64,000 nucleotides of DNA, taken from NCBI RefSeq assembly GCF_032460525.1, contig NZ_CP135963.1, positions 3,224,001 through 3,288,000 of the forward strand. The letters run 5' to 3'. Of the stretch, positions 28,919 through 37,615 are shown piece by piece (positions within the stretch are counted from its first letter, which is position 1; the number at the start of each line of letters is the position of its first letter). The translations under genes and the position numbers were made by a program. This stretch comes from Geodermatophilus sp. DSM 44513 (lineage in GTDB: Bacteria > Actinomycetota > Actinomycetes > Mycobacteriales > Geodermatophilaceae). Below the pieces are notes generated by a model that saw only the letters and a program-made list of their open reading frames with translations, did no database searches and was not told the DNA's origin.

Positions 28919-29689
28919 ATGAGCCGTCTCGCCGACGTCGACCTGTCCGTGCGGCTGAAGAAGAAGGAGGCCGCCGAGCAGCTCGCCGACGCCCAGCAGC
29001 GGCTGGTGCACCTGCGGTTGCTGCTCGGCGGGCAGATCGGCTCCGGGGAGCTCGGGCCGCCGCTGTGCGTGCTCTTCGAGGGCTGGGACGCCTCGGGCAA
29101 GGGCGGGGCGATCAAGCGGCTGGTCGAGCAGCTGGACCCGCGGCACGTCCGGGTCGCCCAGTTCGCCGCCCCGACCCACGACGAGAAGCGGCACCACTTC
29201 CTCTGGCGCTTCTGGCCGGTGCTGCCCGGCTGGGGCGGGATGGCCGTGCTCGACCGCACCTGGTACGGCCGGGTGCTCGTCGAGCGCGTGGAGGGCTTCG
29301 CCACCGCGGAGCAGTGGCAGCGCGCCTACGGCGAGATCGTCGACCTGGAGACCACGCTGGCCGCCGAGGGCACCGTGCTGGTCAAGTTCTGGATGCACGT
29401 CTCCCCCGAGGAGCAGCTGCACCGCTTCGAGTCCCGCCGCGAGGACCCCTACCGGGCGTGGAAGCTCACCGACGAGGACTGGCGCAACCGGGAGCAGCGC
29501 GGGGCCTACGAGGCCGCCGTCGAGGAGATGCTCGAGCGCACCGACACCGACGCCGGCCGCTGGCACGTCGTGGCCGCCGACGACAAGCGGTGGGCGCGGG
29601 TGGAGGTGGTCCGCACGGTGTGCACGGCGGTCGAGGCTGCGCTGCGGACCCACGGCGTCGATCCCGACGCGCCGCTGCCCGGCGCCTGA
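28919..29689 (+). CDS. ppk2: Polyphosphate kinase 2 family protein
   Basis: 256 residues from ATG 28919. PPK2 uses polyphosphate to phosphorylate nucleoside mono- or diphosphates. The Walker A region FEGWDASGKGGAIKRL lies near residue 55, and the Walker B block FLWRFWPVLPGWGGMAVLDR with TWYGRVLVERVEGF follows. The lid module is EDPYRAWKLTDEDWRNRE. The enzyme looks complete and is a class I-type single-domain length. The ribosome-binding site is weak, and the frame is open upstream. Confidence 0.93.
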   Translation: MSRLADVDLSVRLKKKEAAEQLADAQQRLVHLRLLLGGQIGSGELGPPLCVLFEGWDASGKGGAIKRLVEQLDPRHVRVAQFAAPTHDEKRHHFLWRFWPVLPGWGGMAVLDRTWYGRVLVERVEGFATAEQWQRAYGEIVDLETTLAAEGTVLVKFWMHVSPEEQLHRFESRREDPYRAWKLTDEDWRNREQRGAYEAAVEEMLERTDTDAGRWHVVAADDKRWARVEVVRTVCTAVEAALRTHGVDPDAPLPGA

Positions 29690-29691
29690 GC

Positions 29692-30813
29692 GTGCTGGTC
29701 CACCTGGTCGAGCCGGGGGCGTGGCGGGCGGCGCTGGACTCCGGGTGGCTGCGCCCGCGCTCCCTGGCCGACGAGGGCTTCGTGCACCTGTCCACCCCGG
29801 AGCAGGTGCACCTCCCGGCCGCCCGGCTGTTCCCCGGACGGCGGGACCTGGTGCTGCTCGTCGTCGACCCCGACCGGCTGGCCGCCCCGGTCCGGTGGGA
29901 GCCCGGCGTGCCGGGTGACCCGGCGTCGGTGCGCTTCCCGCACTGCCACGGCCCGCTGCCGACCTCCGCCGTCGTGGCCGTGGTGCCGTACCGGCCTCCG
30001 GTGCCCGACGTGCTCCCGGCGCCGGGCGACGCGCTGGGCCGCGCCCTGGCGCTGGCGTTGTCGCTGCGCACCCGGCGGGCGGCCGAGGTGCGCGACGTCT
30101 CCGGCGGCGTCGCCGTCCTGGACCCGGCGTTCCCGCACTCCCGCGACGACAACCGGCTGCTCCTCCCCCGGCCGGTGGACGCCGACACCGTGGAGGCCAC
30201 GGCCACCGGGGTCGCCGCCGACGCGGGCTGGCCGCACCTCGCGGCGACCCTGGCCGGGCCGGGTGCCGCCGGTGTGGCCGCGGAGCTGGCCGGCCGCGGG
30301 TGGCAGGTCGACGAGCTGCTGGTGATGGCCCGCCCGGCGACTCCCCCGCCGGCCGGACGCCGCGCGGAGGTGGTCGACCAGCGGGAGGTGCACGACCTGT
30401 GGGAACGCTCCTGGCGGCGGAGCCTCCCGGCGTCCGAGCCGGACCGGGACGAGGTGGTCGCCCAGCTGGTGGGCCGCGAGCACCGCACCGACCGGGTGGT
30501 CGCGGTGACCGACCTCGCCGTCCGCGAGGAGGGCCGGGTCGTGTCGGCCGGTCAGCTGCGGGTGGACGGCGCGACAGCCGCCTTCGAGTCGATGAACACC
30601 GACCCCGGCGCGCGGGGACGCGGGCACGGTGACGCGGTGCTGGCCGCGGCACTGGACCGGGCCGCGGACGCCGGCTGCGACCTCGTGGTGCTGGAGGCCC
30701 ACGCCGCCGACTGGCCGCGGCACTGGTACACCCGGCGGGGGTTCGTCCCGGTGGGGTCGGTACGGGAGTGCTCCGCTCAGGCGGGCGGGACGAGCACCGA
30801 CAGCAGCAGGTAG
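29692..30813 (+). CDS. DUF952 domain fused to GNAT acetyltransferase
   Basis: 373 residues. The first 110 residues are a DUF952 domain (HLVEPGAWRAALDSGWLRP with DEGFVHLSTPEQV). The last 140 residues form a GNAT domain whose acetyl-CoA loop reads NTDPGARGRGHGDAVL and which ends HWYTRRGFVPVG. The middle links the two. The start codon at 29692 is 3 nt after the ppk2 stop, so they are cotranscribed. Its 3' end overlaps the convergent cdsA gene by 37 nt. The domain pairing suggests transfer of an acyl group to a small molecule handled by the first domain, but the substrate is unknown. Confidence 0.8.
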   Translation: MLVHLVEPGAWRAALDSGWLRPRSLADEGFVHLSTPEQVHLPAARLFPGRRDLVLLVVDPDRLAAPVRWEPGVPGDPASVRFPHCHGPLPTSAVVAVVPYRPPVPDVLPAPGDALGRALALALSLRTRRAAEVRDVSGGVAVLDPAFPHSRDDNRLLLPRPVDADTVEATATGVAADAGWPHLAATLAGPGAAGVAAELAGRGWQVDELLVMARPATPPPAGRRAEVVDQREVHDLWERSWRRSLPASEPDRDEVVAQLVGREHRTDRVVAVTDLAVREEGRVVSAGQLRVDGATAAFESMNTDPGARGRGHGDAVLAAALDRAADAGCDLVVLEAHAADWPRHWYTRRGFVPVGSVRECSAQAGGTSTDSSR

Positions 30814-31838
30814 GCGACGGCGGCCGAGGGCAGCAGCGAGTCCAGCCGGTCCATGATCCCGCCGTGGCCGGGCAGCAGCTGTCCCATGTCCTTGATGCCG
30901 AGGTCGCGCTTGATCAGCGACTCGCCGAGGTCGCCGGCGGTCGCGCTGACCGCCAGGGCCACGCCGACCAGCACCCCGGCCCACCACTGCCCACCCAGGC
31001 CGAGGGTCACGATGGGCGTGGCGACCAGCACGCAGCCGAGCACCGAGCCGGCCATCCCCTCCCACGACTTCTTCGGGCTGACCGAGGGCGCCATCGGGTG
31101 CCGGCCGAGCAGCACGCCCGCGGCGAAGCCGCCGACGTCGTTGCCGACGACCGTCGCGATGAACAGCAGGACCCGCAGGGCGCCGTCCTCGGCACCGAGC
31201 AGCAGGACGGCGAACCCGGCGAGCAGCGGCACGTAGAGGGCGACCAGGACGCCGGCCGAGGCGTCCCGCAGGTAGCCGTCGGGGCCGTCGCCCAGCCGCC
31301 ACAGCAGCACGGCCAGGACGGTGAACAGGAACGCGACGACCAGGCCGGAGGCGCCGCGGGTCCACGCCAGCCCGAGCATCGCGACGGTGCCGACGAGCAC
31401 GGGCACCAGGGGCGCGCGCACGCCCCCGGCCTCCAGGGCGCGGGTGAGCTCGACGACCCCGACCAGGATGGCGACCAGCAGCACCGCCAGGAACGCCGGC
31501 GGGTAGAGCAGCAGCGAGACCAGGACGGACCCGCCGAGGGCCAGGCCCACCCCGATCGCGGCGACCATGTCGCGACCGGCCCTGCCGGGCTTGCGCGCGG
31601 CCCCCTCGACGAGGACCGGTCCGACGGACTCCGTCGTCGAGACGGGTACCCCGGCATCCGCCGTCCGGGGCGCCCCGTCGAGCGGCTCGGGAGCCGGGGG
31701 CCGGACCACCGGCACGGGCGCGGTGTGCAGCTCGCTGACCCGCCGCGGTGGCCGCGGCGGTGGGGGGGCCGACCGCCGGCTCCCGGCGGGAGGCACGCCG
31801 CCGGCCGGGAGCGGCCCGGTGTCGGGGTCGGTGGTCAT
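30777..31838 (-). CDS. cdsA: Phosphatidate cytidylyltransferase
   Basis: 353 residues with about eight membrane helices. The CDP-diglyceride synthase signature is present near the C-terminus (GDLGESLIKRDLGIKDMG with the acidic/His cluster PGHGGIMDRLDSLL). The enzyme makes CDP-diacylglycerol for phospholipid synthesis. The N-terminal 85 residues are a Pro/Arg-rich cytoplasmic extension. It follows frr by 16 nt, the usual order. Confidence 0.97.
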   Translation of the reverse strand: MTTDPDTGPLPAGGVPPAGSRRSAPPPPRPPRRVSELHTAPVPVVRPPAPEPLDGAPRTADAGVPVSTTESVGPVLVEGAARKPGRAGRDMVAAIGVGLALGGSVLVSLLLYPPAFLAVLLVAILVGVVELTRALEAGGVRAPLVPVLVGTVAMLGLAWTRGASGLVVAFLFTVLAVLLWRLGDGPDGYLRDASAGVLVALYVPLLAGFAVLLLGAEDGALRVLLFIATVVGNDVGGFAAGVLLGRHPMAPSVSPKKSWEGMAGSVLGCVLVATPIVTLGLGGQWWAGVLVGVALAVSATAGDLGESLIKRDLGIKDMGQLLPGHGGIMDRLDSLLPSAAVAYLLLSVLVPPA

Positions 31839-31854
31839 GGCACGCTCCGAGCGC

Positions 31855-32412
31855 TCAGACCTCGAGCAGCTCGGTCTCCTTGTTCTTGACCGCCTCGTCG
31901 ATGCCGTGCGTGTGCTTGGCGGTGAGGTCGTCGAGCTCCTTCTCCGCGCGCCGCACGTCGTCCTCGCCGGCCTCGCCGTCCTTGGCGATGCGGTCGAGCT
32001 CCTCCTTGGAGCGGCGCCGGATGTTGCGGATCGCGACCTTGGCGTCCTCGCCCTTGGCGCGGGCCTGCTTGACCAGGTCGCGGCGGCGCTCCTCGGTCAG
32101 CTGCGGGAAGACCACCCGGATGATCTGGCCGTCGTTGGTCGGGTTGACGCCGAGGTCGCTGTCGCGGATCGCCTTCTCGATGGCCTGCAACTGGCCGGTG
32201 TCGTAGGGCTTGATGACCGCCATGCGCGCCTCGGGCACGGTGATCGACGACATCTGCGGCACCGGCGTCGGAGCGCCGTAGTAGTCGACCAGCACTTTGT
32301 TGAACATCGACGGGGCGGCGCGGCCGGTGCGCACCGACCCGAGGTCCTCCCGCGCGACCGAGAGGGCCTTGTCCATCCGCTCCTCGGCGTCGAGCAGGGT
32401 GTCGTCGATCAC
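31855..32412 (-). CDS. frr: Ribosome recycling factor
   Basis: 185 residues, the exact family length. The three-helix-bundle domain and the inserted beta domain are clear: [25 protein letters not shown] at the start (first part), [18 protein letters not shown] in the middle and [20 protein letters not shown] later. It splits post-termination ribosomes together with EF-G. The GTG start at 32412 follows GGAGGAGAG. It follows pyrH by 68 bp. Confidence 0.98.
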   Translation of the reverse strand: MIDDTLLDAEERMDKALSVAREDLGSVRTGRAAPSMFNKVLVDYYGAPTPVPQMSSITVPEARMAVIKPYDTGQLQAIEKAIRDSDLGVNPTNDGQIIRVVFPQLTEERRRDLVKQARAKGEDAKVAIRNIRRRSKEELDRIAKDGEAGEDDVRRAEKELDDLTAKHTHGIDEAVKNKETELLEV

Positions 32413-32480
32413 GGGTCTCTCCTCCAGGTGCGGCGGGCTGGGCCGCCGCGGGTGCGGGTGTGCGGGCCGGGCGACGGCGC

Positions 32481-33266
32481 TCAGGCCGGGTCGCTGATCA
32501 GCGTCCCGATCCTCTCACCCGCCACGGCACGGGCGATGTTGCCGTCGCGCAGCAGGTTGAACACCACGATCGGCATGCTGTTGTCCATGCACAGGCTGAT
32601 GGCCGTCGCGTCGGCCACCTTCAGCTGCTTGGCCAGCACGGTGGCGTAGTCCAGGTCGTCGTACAGCACGGCGTCGGGGTTGGTGCGGGGGTCGTCGTCG
32701 TAGACGCCGTCCACCCCGTTCTTGGCCATGAGCAGCACCTGACAGCCGATCTCCAGCGCACGCTGGGCGGCCACCGTGTCGGTGGAGAAGTAGGGCATGC
32801 CGGCGCCCGCGCCGAAGATGACCAGCCGGCCCTTCTCCAGGTGCCGCACCGCCTTGCGCGGGATGTAGGGCTCGGCGACCTGGCCCATCTCGATCGCCGT
32901 CTGCACGCGCGTCTCCAGGCCGACCTGCTCGCAGAACGCCTGCAGGGCCAGGCAGTTCATGACCGTGCCGAGCATGCCCATGTAGTCGGCGTGCCGGCGG
33001 TCCATGCCCGCCTGGGACAGCTCGGCGCCGCGGAAGAAGTTGCCGCCGCCGACCACCACGGCGACCTGGGTGCCCCCGTGGACGACGTCGGCCAGCTGCC
33101 GGGCGATGCTGCGCACGATGTCGGAGTCGACGCCGACCTTCCCGCCGCCGAAGGCCTCCCCCGACAGCTTGAGCAGGACCCGCGTGTAACCGGCACCGTC
33201 GGCGGGCTGGAACGCGGTGGGTGCGGACGCGGGCACGGTGGCCTCCGGCGCGGCGGTGTCGGTCAA
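32481..33266 (-). CDS. pyrH: UMP kinase
   Basis: 261 residues, amino-acid-kinase family hexameric UMP kinase. Motifs are [27 protein letters not shown] and [17 protein letters not shown]. The first 20 residues are an extra Ala/Pro-rich N-terminus. The start is a rare TTG at 33266, chosen because AGGGAT lies 8 nt upstream and no other start gives a better site; a GTG further inside is possible. It forms the tsf-pyrH-frr-cdsA cluster with a repeat hairpin between it and tsf. Confidence 0.96.
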   Translation of the reverse strand: MTDTAAPEATVPASAPTAFQPADGAGYTRVLLKLSGEAFGGGKVGVDSDIVRSIARQLADVVHGGTQVAVVVGGGNFFRGAELSQAGMDRRHADYMGMLGTVMNCLALQAFCEQVGLETRVQTAIEMGQVAEPYIPRKAVRHLEKGRLVIFGAGAGMPYFSTDTVAAQRALEIGCQVLLMAKNGVDGVYDDDPRTNPDAVLYDDLDYATVLAKQLKVADATAISLCMDNSMPIVVFNLLRDGNIARAVAGERIGTLISDPA

Positions 33267-33296
33267 CGGCTCATCCCTCGCTCGGCGTCGTTCCCT

Positions 33297-33450
33297 TGAT
33301 CCTGCCCCACGGGGGCCGGGCCAGCTCGCGGGCAGGGGCCCCGCCAGGGACCCCGGAGACCGGAAGGACCCCGCGGCCCCCCACGCCTCGCGAGCTCAGG
33401 CGCGGGCCCCTGCAGCGGGGCCGATCGGGGGTCGCGGGGTCCTCCTCCGC
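33297..33450 (-). terminator. Terminator-like repeat between tsf and pyrH
   Basis: Inverted arms GGACCCCGCG (33366-33375) and CGCGGGGTCC (33433-33442) enclose CCCCCCACGCCTCGCGAGCTC, modules shared with the dispersed repeat family. It follows the tsf stop closely on the transcribed strand. It probably reduces read-through from rpsB-tsf into pyrH. Confidence 0.6.
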
Positions 33451-33455
33451 TGCTG

Positions 33456-34271
33456 TTACGCCTGGCCGACCTCGAAGCGGGCGAACCGCTGCACGGTGAG
33501 GCCGGCGTCGTCGACGATCTGCTTGACGGTGCGCTTGGGCTCGGTGATCGACGGCTGCTCGAGCAGGACGAAGTCCTTGTAGTAGGCGTTGACCCGGCCC
33601 TCGACGATCCGGCTGATCGCCTGCTCGGGCTTGCCCTCCTCCTTGGCGGTCTGCTCGGCGACCCGCCGCTCGGTCTCCACCGCCTCGGCGGGGACCTCCT
33701 CGCGGGTGAGGTAGCGCGGGCGGGCCGCGGCGATGTGCATCGCCAGGCTGCGCGCGGCCTCCTCGCTGCCGCCGGTGTACTGCACGGCGACACCGATCGC
33801 CGGGGGCAGGTCGGTGGCCCGCTTGTGCAGGTAGGTCGCGGTCGGGCCGTCGAAGACGGCGAACCGGCTGAGCACCAGCTTCTCGCCGATGCGCGCGGAC
33901 TCGGACTCGACCAGCGCGGCGACGGTCTGCCCGTCCACGTCGGTGGCCAGCAGCGCGTCGACGTCGGCCGGCCGCTGGGCCAGGACGACGTCCAGCAGCC
34001 GCTCGGCCAGCTTCACGAAGTCGGCGTTCTTGGCGACGAAGTCGGTCTCGCAGTCGAGCTCGAGCAGCGCGCCGTCCCTGCTGACGACGACGCCGTTGGT
34101 CGTCGAGCGCTCCAGGCGCTTGCCGACGTCCTTGGCGCCCTTGACGCGGAGGAACTCGACGGCCTTGTCGTAGTCGCCGTCGGCCTCGGTGAGTGCCTTC
34201 TTGCAGTCCATCATGCCGGCGCCGGTGGCGTCGCGGAGACGCTTGACGTCGGCCGCGGTGAAGTCAGCCAT
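33456..34271 (-). CDS. tsf: Translation elongation factor Ts
   Basis: 271 residues. EF-Ts is the nucleotide exchange factor of EF-Tu. The UBA-like N-terminus [21 protein letters not shown] and the exchange motif [18 protein letters not shown] are present. It follows rpsB by 71 bp, the standard order. Confidence 0.98.
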   Translation of the reverse strand: MADFTAADVKRLRDATGAGMMDCKKALTEADGDYDKAVEFLRVKGAKDVGKRLERSTTNGVVVSRDGALLELDCETDFVAKNADFVKLAERLLDVVLAQRPADVDALLATDVDGQTVAALVESESARIGEKLVLSRFAVFDGPTATYLHKRATDLPPAIGVAVQYTGGSEEAARSLAMHIAAARPRYLTREEVPAEAVETERRVAEQTAKEEGKPEQAISRIVEGRVNAYYKDFVLLEQPSITEPKRTVKQIVDDAGLTVQRFARFEVGQA

Positions 34272-34342
34272 GCCTCTTCCTCGAAGGTCTCGGTGGGATG
34301 GGGAGCGGTGCGGCCCCGCCCCCGGGGGGACGGGGCTGCCGC

Positions 34343-35287
34343 TCAGCCGTTCTGGGCGCCCTGGGTGCCGGTGGTCGTGTCGCCGGTGGCCGGGACACCC
34401 TCGACGGGGGCGATGTCGCCGGCGCTGACGGCGGGCGGCTCGGGGGCGGTCTCCGGCAGCGGCGCGGCGTCGGCGGACGCCTCGGCCGGGGCGTCGCCCT
34501 GCTGGCCGGTGAGCAGCTCGCGCTCCCAGTCCGCCAGCGGCTCGTCGCCACCGATGGCCGGCGCGGCGCCGTCCTCGCGGCCGGCGTTGGCCTGCTGCGC
34601 CGAACGCGCCATCAGGCCCTCGGCCACGGCGTCGGCGATCACGCGGGTCAGCAGCGCGGCGCTGCGGATGGCGTCGTCGTTGCCCGGGATCTTGTAGTCG
34701 ACCTCGTCGGGGTCGCAGTTGGTGTCGAGGATCGCGACGACCGGGATGTTCAGCTTGCGGGCCTCGCCGACGGCGATGTGCTCCTTCTTGGTGTCCACGA
34801 TCCAGACGGCGCTGGGCACCTTCTGCATGTCGCGGATACCACCGAGGCTGCGCTCCAGCTTGGCCTTCTCACGGGTCAGGCCCAGCTGCTCCTTCTTGGA
34901 CAGGCTGACCAGCACGCCGGTCTGCTCCATGTCCTCGAGCTCCTTGAGCCGCTGCAGGCGCTTGTGCACCGTGGAGAAGTTGGTGAGCATGCCGCCCAGC
35001 CACCGCTGGTTGACGTAGGGCATGCCGACGCGCTGCGCCTGCTCGGCGACGACCTCCTGCGCCTGGCGCTTGGTGCCGACGAACAGGATCGTCCCGCCGT
35101 GCGCGACCGTCTGCTTGACGAACTCGTAGGCGTTGTCGATGTACCCGAGCGTCTGCTGCAGGTCGATGATGTAGATGCCGTTGCGCTCGGTGAAGATGAA
35201 GCGCTTCATCTTCGGGTTCCAGCGACGGGTCTGGTGCCCGAAGTGGACGCCGCTGTCGAGCAGCTGCTTCATGCTGACGACTGCCAT
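34343..35287 (-). CDS. rpsB: 30S ribosomal protein S2
   Basis: 314 residues from ATG 35287, preceded by AGAGAGG. S2 blocks include [32 protein letters not shown] and [15 protein letters not shown]. The last 75 residues are an acidic, Pro/Ala-rich tail typical of actinobacterial S2. It leads rpsB-tsf and diverges from the M23 peptidase. Confidence 0.98.
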   Translation of the reverse strand: MAVVSMKQLLDSGVHFGHQTRRWNPKMKRFIFTERNGIYIIDLQQTLGYIDNAYEFVKQTVAHGGTILFVGTKRQAQEVVAEQAQRVGMPYVNQRWLGGMLTNFSTVHKRLQRLKELEDMEQTGVLVSLSKKEQLGLTREKAKLERSLGGIRDMQKVPSAVWIVDTKKEHIAVGEARKLNIPVVAILDTNCDPDEVDYKIPGNDDAIRSAALLTRVIADAVAEGLMARSAQQANAGREDGAAPAIGGDEPLADWERELLTGQQGDAPAEASADAAPLPETAPEPPAVSAGDIAPVEGVPATGDTTTGTQGAQNG

Positions 35288-35588
35288 GGCCGCAGCCTCT
35301 CTGTCCTCTGCGCGCGGCCACGCCGGACCGCGCTGCTCGGTTGTCGCGGGCACCGGGTGGCGCTCCGCCCTGGCGTCCCGAGCCGCCACGACCCCGCGGG
35401 CGGGGACCGGGGTGGCGGCCGTCCCGCTGCTGGCAGCGGGGTGGGGGACGCGCGAAGTCGACCCGTCGGGGACGGGCCGCAGCGGTGAGCATACGCCCCA
35501 CCGGCGGCGGCCCTCCCCCGTGGCCGGGGCCGTCCACAGACCGCCGTCCGGCGCCCCGCGCCGTGCCGACGGGCAGCAGCCTGGCCGG
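35288..35588. other. Divergent intergenic region rpsB / M23 peptidase
   Basis: About 300 bp with no credible gene. It must hold the rpsB promoter and leader and the promoter of the peptidase. CCGCTGCTGGCAGCGG near 35424-35440 is a small hairpin that could belong to an S2 leader. I see no clear -10/-35 pair. Confidence 0.4.
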
Positions 35589-36113
35589 GTGCGCCTCCGG
35601 GTCCTCGCTCCCCTGCTGCTGCTCGTCGTCCTGCTGTCGTCGGCCGGCGCAGCGGCGGTCGCCGCGCCCGCCGCCGTGCCCGACGTGCCCGCCGGTCTGT
35701 GGTCGCGGCCGGTGGACGGCGAGGTGACCCGCGCCTTCGACCCGCCGCCGGACCGCTACGGCCCCGGGCACCGCGGCGTGGACCTCGCCGGCTCCCCGGG
35801 GTCACCGGTGCGGGCCGCCGGGGACGGCGTCGTCGTCTTCGCCGGGATGGTGGCCGGGCGGCCGGTCGTCAGCGTCGAGCACGCCGCCGGCCTGCGGACG
35901 ACGTACGAGCCGGTCGACCCGGTGGTGGGCGCCGGTCAGCCGGTCGGTCGGGGCACCGTGCTCGGGACGCTGGCCGCCGGCCACGTGGGGTGCCCGGTCG
36001 CGGCCTGCCTGCACTGGGGTCTGCGCCGCGGGGAGGACTACCTCGACCCGCTGTCCCTCCTCGAGCCGCCCGAGGTCCGGCTGCTGCCGATGGGGGCACC
36101 CCTCACCCGGTGA
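35589..36113 (+). CDS. M23 (LytM-like) peptidoglycan peptidase, Rv2891-like
   Basis: 174 residues. A signal peptide ([20 protein letters not shown]) precedes an M23 domain with [15 protein letters not shown], which gives the first zinc ligands HxxxD. The usual HxH is here C-L-H in [14 protein letters not shown], so one histidine is replaced by cysteine. Together with GCP this may form a disulphide. It may be a zinc-binding variant or an inactive regulator. It diverges from rpsB, as Rv2891 does in Mycobacterium. The start is GTG 35589. Confidence 0.85.
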   Translation: MRLRVLAPLLLLVVLLSSAGAAAVAAPAAVPDVPAGLWSRPVDGEVTRAFDPPPDRYGPGHRGVDLAGSPGSPVRAAGDGVVVFAGMVAGRPVVSVEHAAGLRTTYEPVDPVVGAGQPVGRGTVLGTLAAGHVGCPVAACLHWGLRRGEDYLDPLSLLEPPEVRLLPMGAPLTR

Positions 36114-36141
36114 CCCACGCGGGCGGGACGGGCGGAGACGC

Positions 36142-36184
36142 CGAGGGCCGGCACCGCCCCGGGTGGGAGCGGTGCCGGCCCTCG
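36142..36184. terminator. Bidirectional terminator hairpin
   Basis: A perfect 16-bp stem CGAGGGCCGGCACCGC (36142-36157) with its complement at 36169-36184 and an 11-nt loop lies between the stops of two convergent genes. Confidence 0.8.
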
Positions 36185-36226
36185 ACGTCGGGTCCGGGCC
36201 AGGTGCCCGGACGCGGTGTCCCGCGG

Positions 36227-36736
36227 TCAGCGCCCGGCGTGGGCCGTCTGACCGTGGTCGAGGCTGCGGTGGTCGTCCCCCTCGATCTCCTTGGCGAACA
36301 GGCCGGCGCCGACCGACCAGACGATGCCGCCGACGAGGCCGATCCACGCACCGACCTCGGTCTCCAGGTCCGACCCGCGCTCGAAGGCGCCCGGCGCGTC
36401 GAGCAGGTAGGACAGGGACAGCAGGACGGCGGCGATGCCGACGGCCATGGTGGTGAGGGTCAGGCCGCGGTGCTGGTTGCGGCGGGCACGCTGCAGTGCG
36501 TACCCGAGGGCGACGGCCAGGCCGACGCCGAGGAACGCGGTGAACGCGATGACCGTGTCGGTCTCGTAGCCGCTCGCCGAGGTCGCGTCCTCGCCGCTGG
36601 TGGACACCCAGTCGAGGAGCACCGCGACCAGGAAGACCACGATGCCTGCGATGGCGACGTAGGCGCCGGTCGGCTGCGCGCGGTCGTCGTGGTGCGGCGC
36701 GTCAGCGCCGGAGTGGGGTCGTGCGTTGGCTGCCAT
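36227..36736 (-). CDS. Hypothetical membrane protein, four helices
   Basis: 169 residues with four predicted membrane segments (VAIAGIVVFLVAVLLDWV, AFTAFLGVGLAVALGYAL, TTMAVGIAAVLLSLSYLL and GLVGGIVWSVGAGLF) and His-rich ends. I recognise no family. The start is ATG 36736. In the ancestor without the transposon it would have been the gene downstream of the whiG-type sigma gene, about 170 bp away. Confidence 0.7.
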   Translation of the reverse strand: MAANARPHSGADAPHHDDRAQPTGAYVAIAGIVVFLVAVLLDWVSTSGEDATSASGYETDTVIAFTAFLGVGLAVALGYALQRARRNQHRGLTLTTMAVGIAAVLLSLSYLLDAPGAFERGSDLETEVGAWIGLVGGIVWSVGAGLFAKEIEGDDHRSLDHGQTAHAGR

Positions 36737-36904
36737 GGTGCTGCGGTGCCCTCACCGGACCCGGGCAACCCGACATGTGACAAGGGCGACGCGCATTTCC
36801 CGGCACTCCGACGGCAGATCTGCACGAAGACGCACGTCGTTGCGGGGTGGGAGCGCCGGCGACGGACCGCGGCGACCGGCCTGTCGCGGTGCCGCCGTCG
36901 CCGT

Positions 36905-36909
36905 CGTCA
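36905..36909. repeat. Left target-site duplication CGTCA
   Basis: The five bases CGTCA abut the transposon terminus here and recur exactly at 54416-54420. A 5-bp duplication is the hallmark of Tn7-like insertion. Confidence 0.9.
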
Positions 36910-37059
36910 TGTGACTGGACTCCTTAGTGGAGCAGCGCAAGCCTCGCTGACCTGCGGTTTGGACAACGTCGTGCTCACCCTACGGACACCACAGTTGAGC
37001 AGGACCCGGGTCCCTGGACACCACAGTTGAGCAGGGCGCCTGGACACCACAGTTGAGCA
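36910..37059 (+). repeat. Transposon left end: TIR and TnsB-site array
   Basis: The terminal repeat covers 36910-36934. Further 19-bp sites lie at 36960-36977 (degenerate), 36983-37001, 37015-37033 and 37041-37059; the last two are exact TGGACACCACAGTTGAGCA. These are presumed TnsB-binding sites. Spacing is irregular. The unequal number of sites at the two ends is a Tn7 trait. Confidence 0.9.
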
Positions 37060-37132
37060 CCGATCACCCCCACCGACGCGGCTCCTCTCTTTGGTTGGAG
37101 CCCACGCGTCGATTGCGTCGAGGCACTGCGGC

Positions 37133-37615
37133 TTAGAGGCCGTCAATCGCCATGGTGACGCAGACGCCCTCACCCTCGGTGATCACCCAGGGGAAGATCG
37201 TTGGCTCCGGCGCAACAGGGATGACGATGAGTGCGAGGAAGGCCCTGAAGGTGAGGGCAGGATCGCGCAGCAGTGAAAGGTAGGTCGCAAGGTCGATTGG
37301 ACTGGGATGAACCGGACCACGTGGATGGGTGTGCCATTCCCCCAACCACACGCTGCGATCGTTGGACCAGGCAGCGTCGGCAAGTGCCTGCGCATGGGAA
37401 GGGTCTCGCCGGAACGAGTCGCGGGTGCGGACGGCGGCGGGTCCGGGGTCGCCCGCGATGGTCACGGTCAATCGTCCGTCGGCGTACTGGTGCCCGAGGA
37501 TGATTCCGCCCGTTTCTCGATCGTCCTGGGCGGCCTGGCTGGTTTCCCGGATTGTCTGGAGGGCGTGGCGGCTCAGGGAGACGGTGGATGGCGTCGGCGC
37601 TATGGAGTGCTGCAC
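37133..37615 (-). CDS. cap3: CBASS JAB/MPN isopeptidase (Cap3-like)
   Basis: About 160 residues from GTG 37615, whose start overlaps the E1 gene. The JAMM zinc motif is complete: EWHTHPRGPVHPSPID fits HxHx7Sx2D (His95, His97, Ser105, Asp108), with the catalytic Glu34 in ETGGIILG. In type II CBASS this desumoylase-like enzyme removes the CD-NTase from its conjugate and so tunes the system. It is the last gene of the operon and lies 75 bp from the transposon-end repeats. A longer frame up to 37654 exists. Confidence 0.9.
   Translation of the reverse strand: MQHSIAPTPSTVSLSRHALQTIRETSQAAQDDRETGGIILGHQYADGRLTVTIAGDPGPAAVRTRDSFRRDPSHAQALADAAWSNDRSVWLGEWHTHPRGPVHPSPIDLATYLSLLRDPALTFRAFLALIVIPVAPEPTIFPWVITEGEGVCVTMAIDGL

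Noticed and set aside
36910..37059. Transposon-end repeats as a CRISPR array
   Set aside because: Spacers are 5-25 nt and irregular, repeats are only 19 bp, copies appear inverted at the other end and no cas gene is near. They fit TnsB sites.
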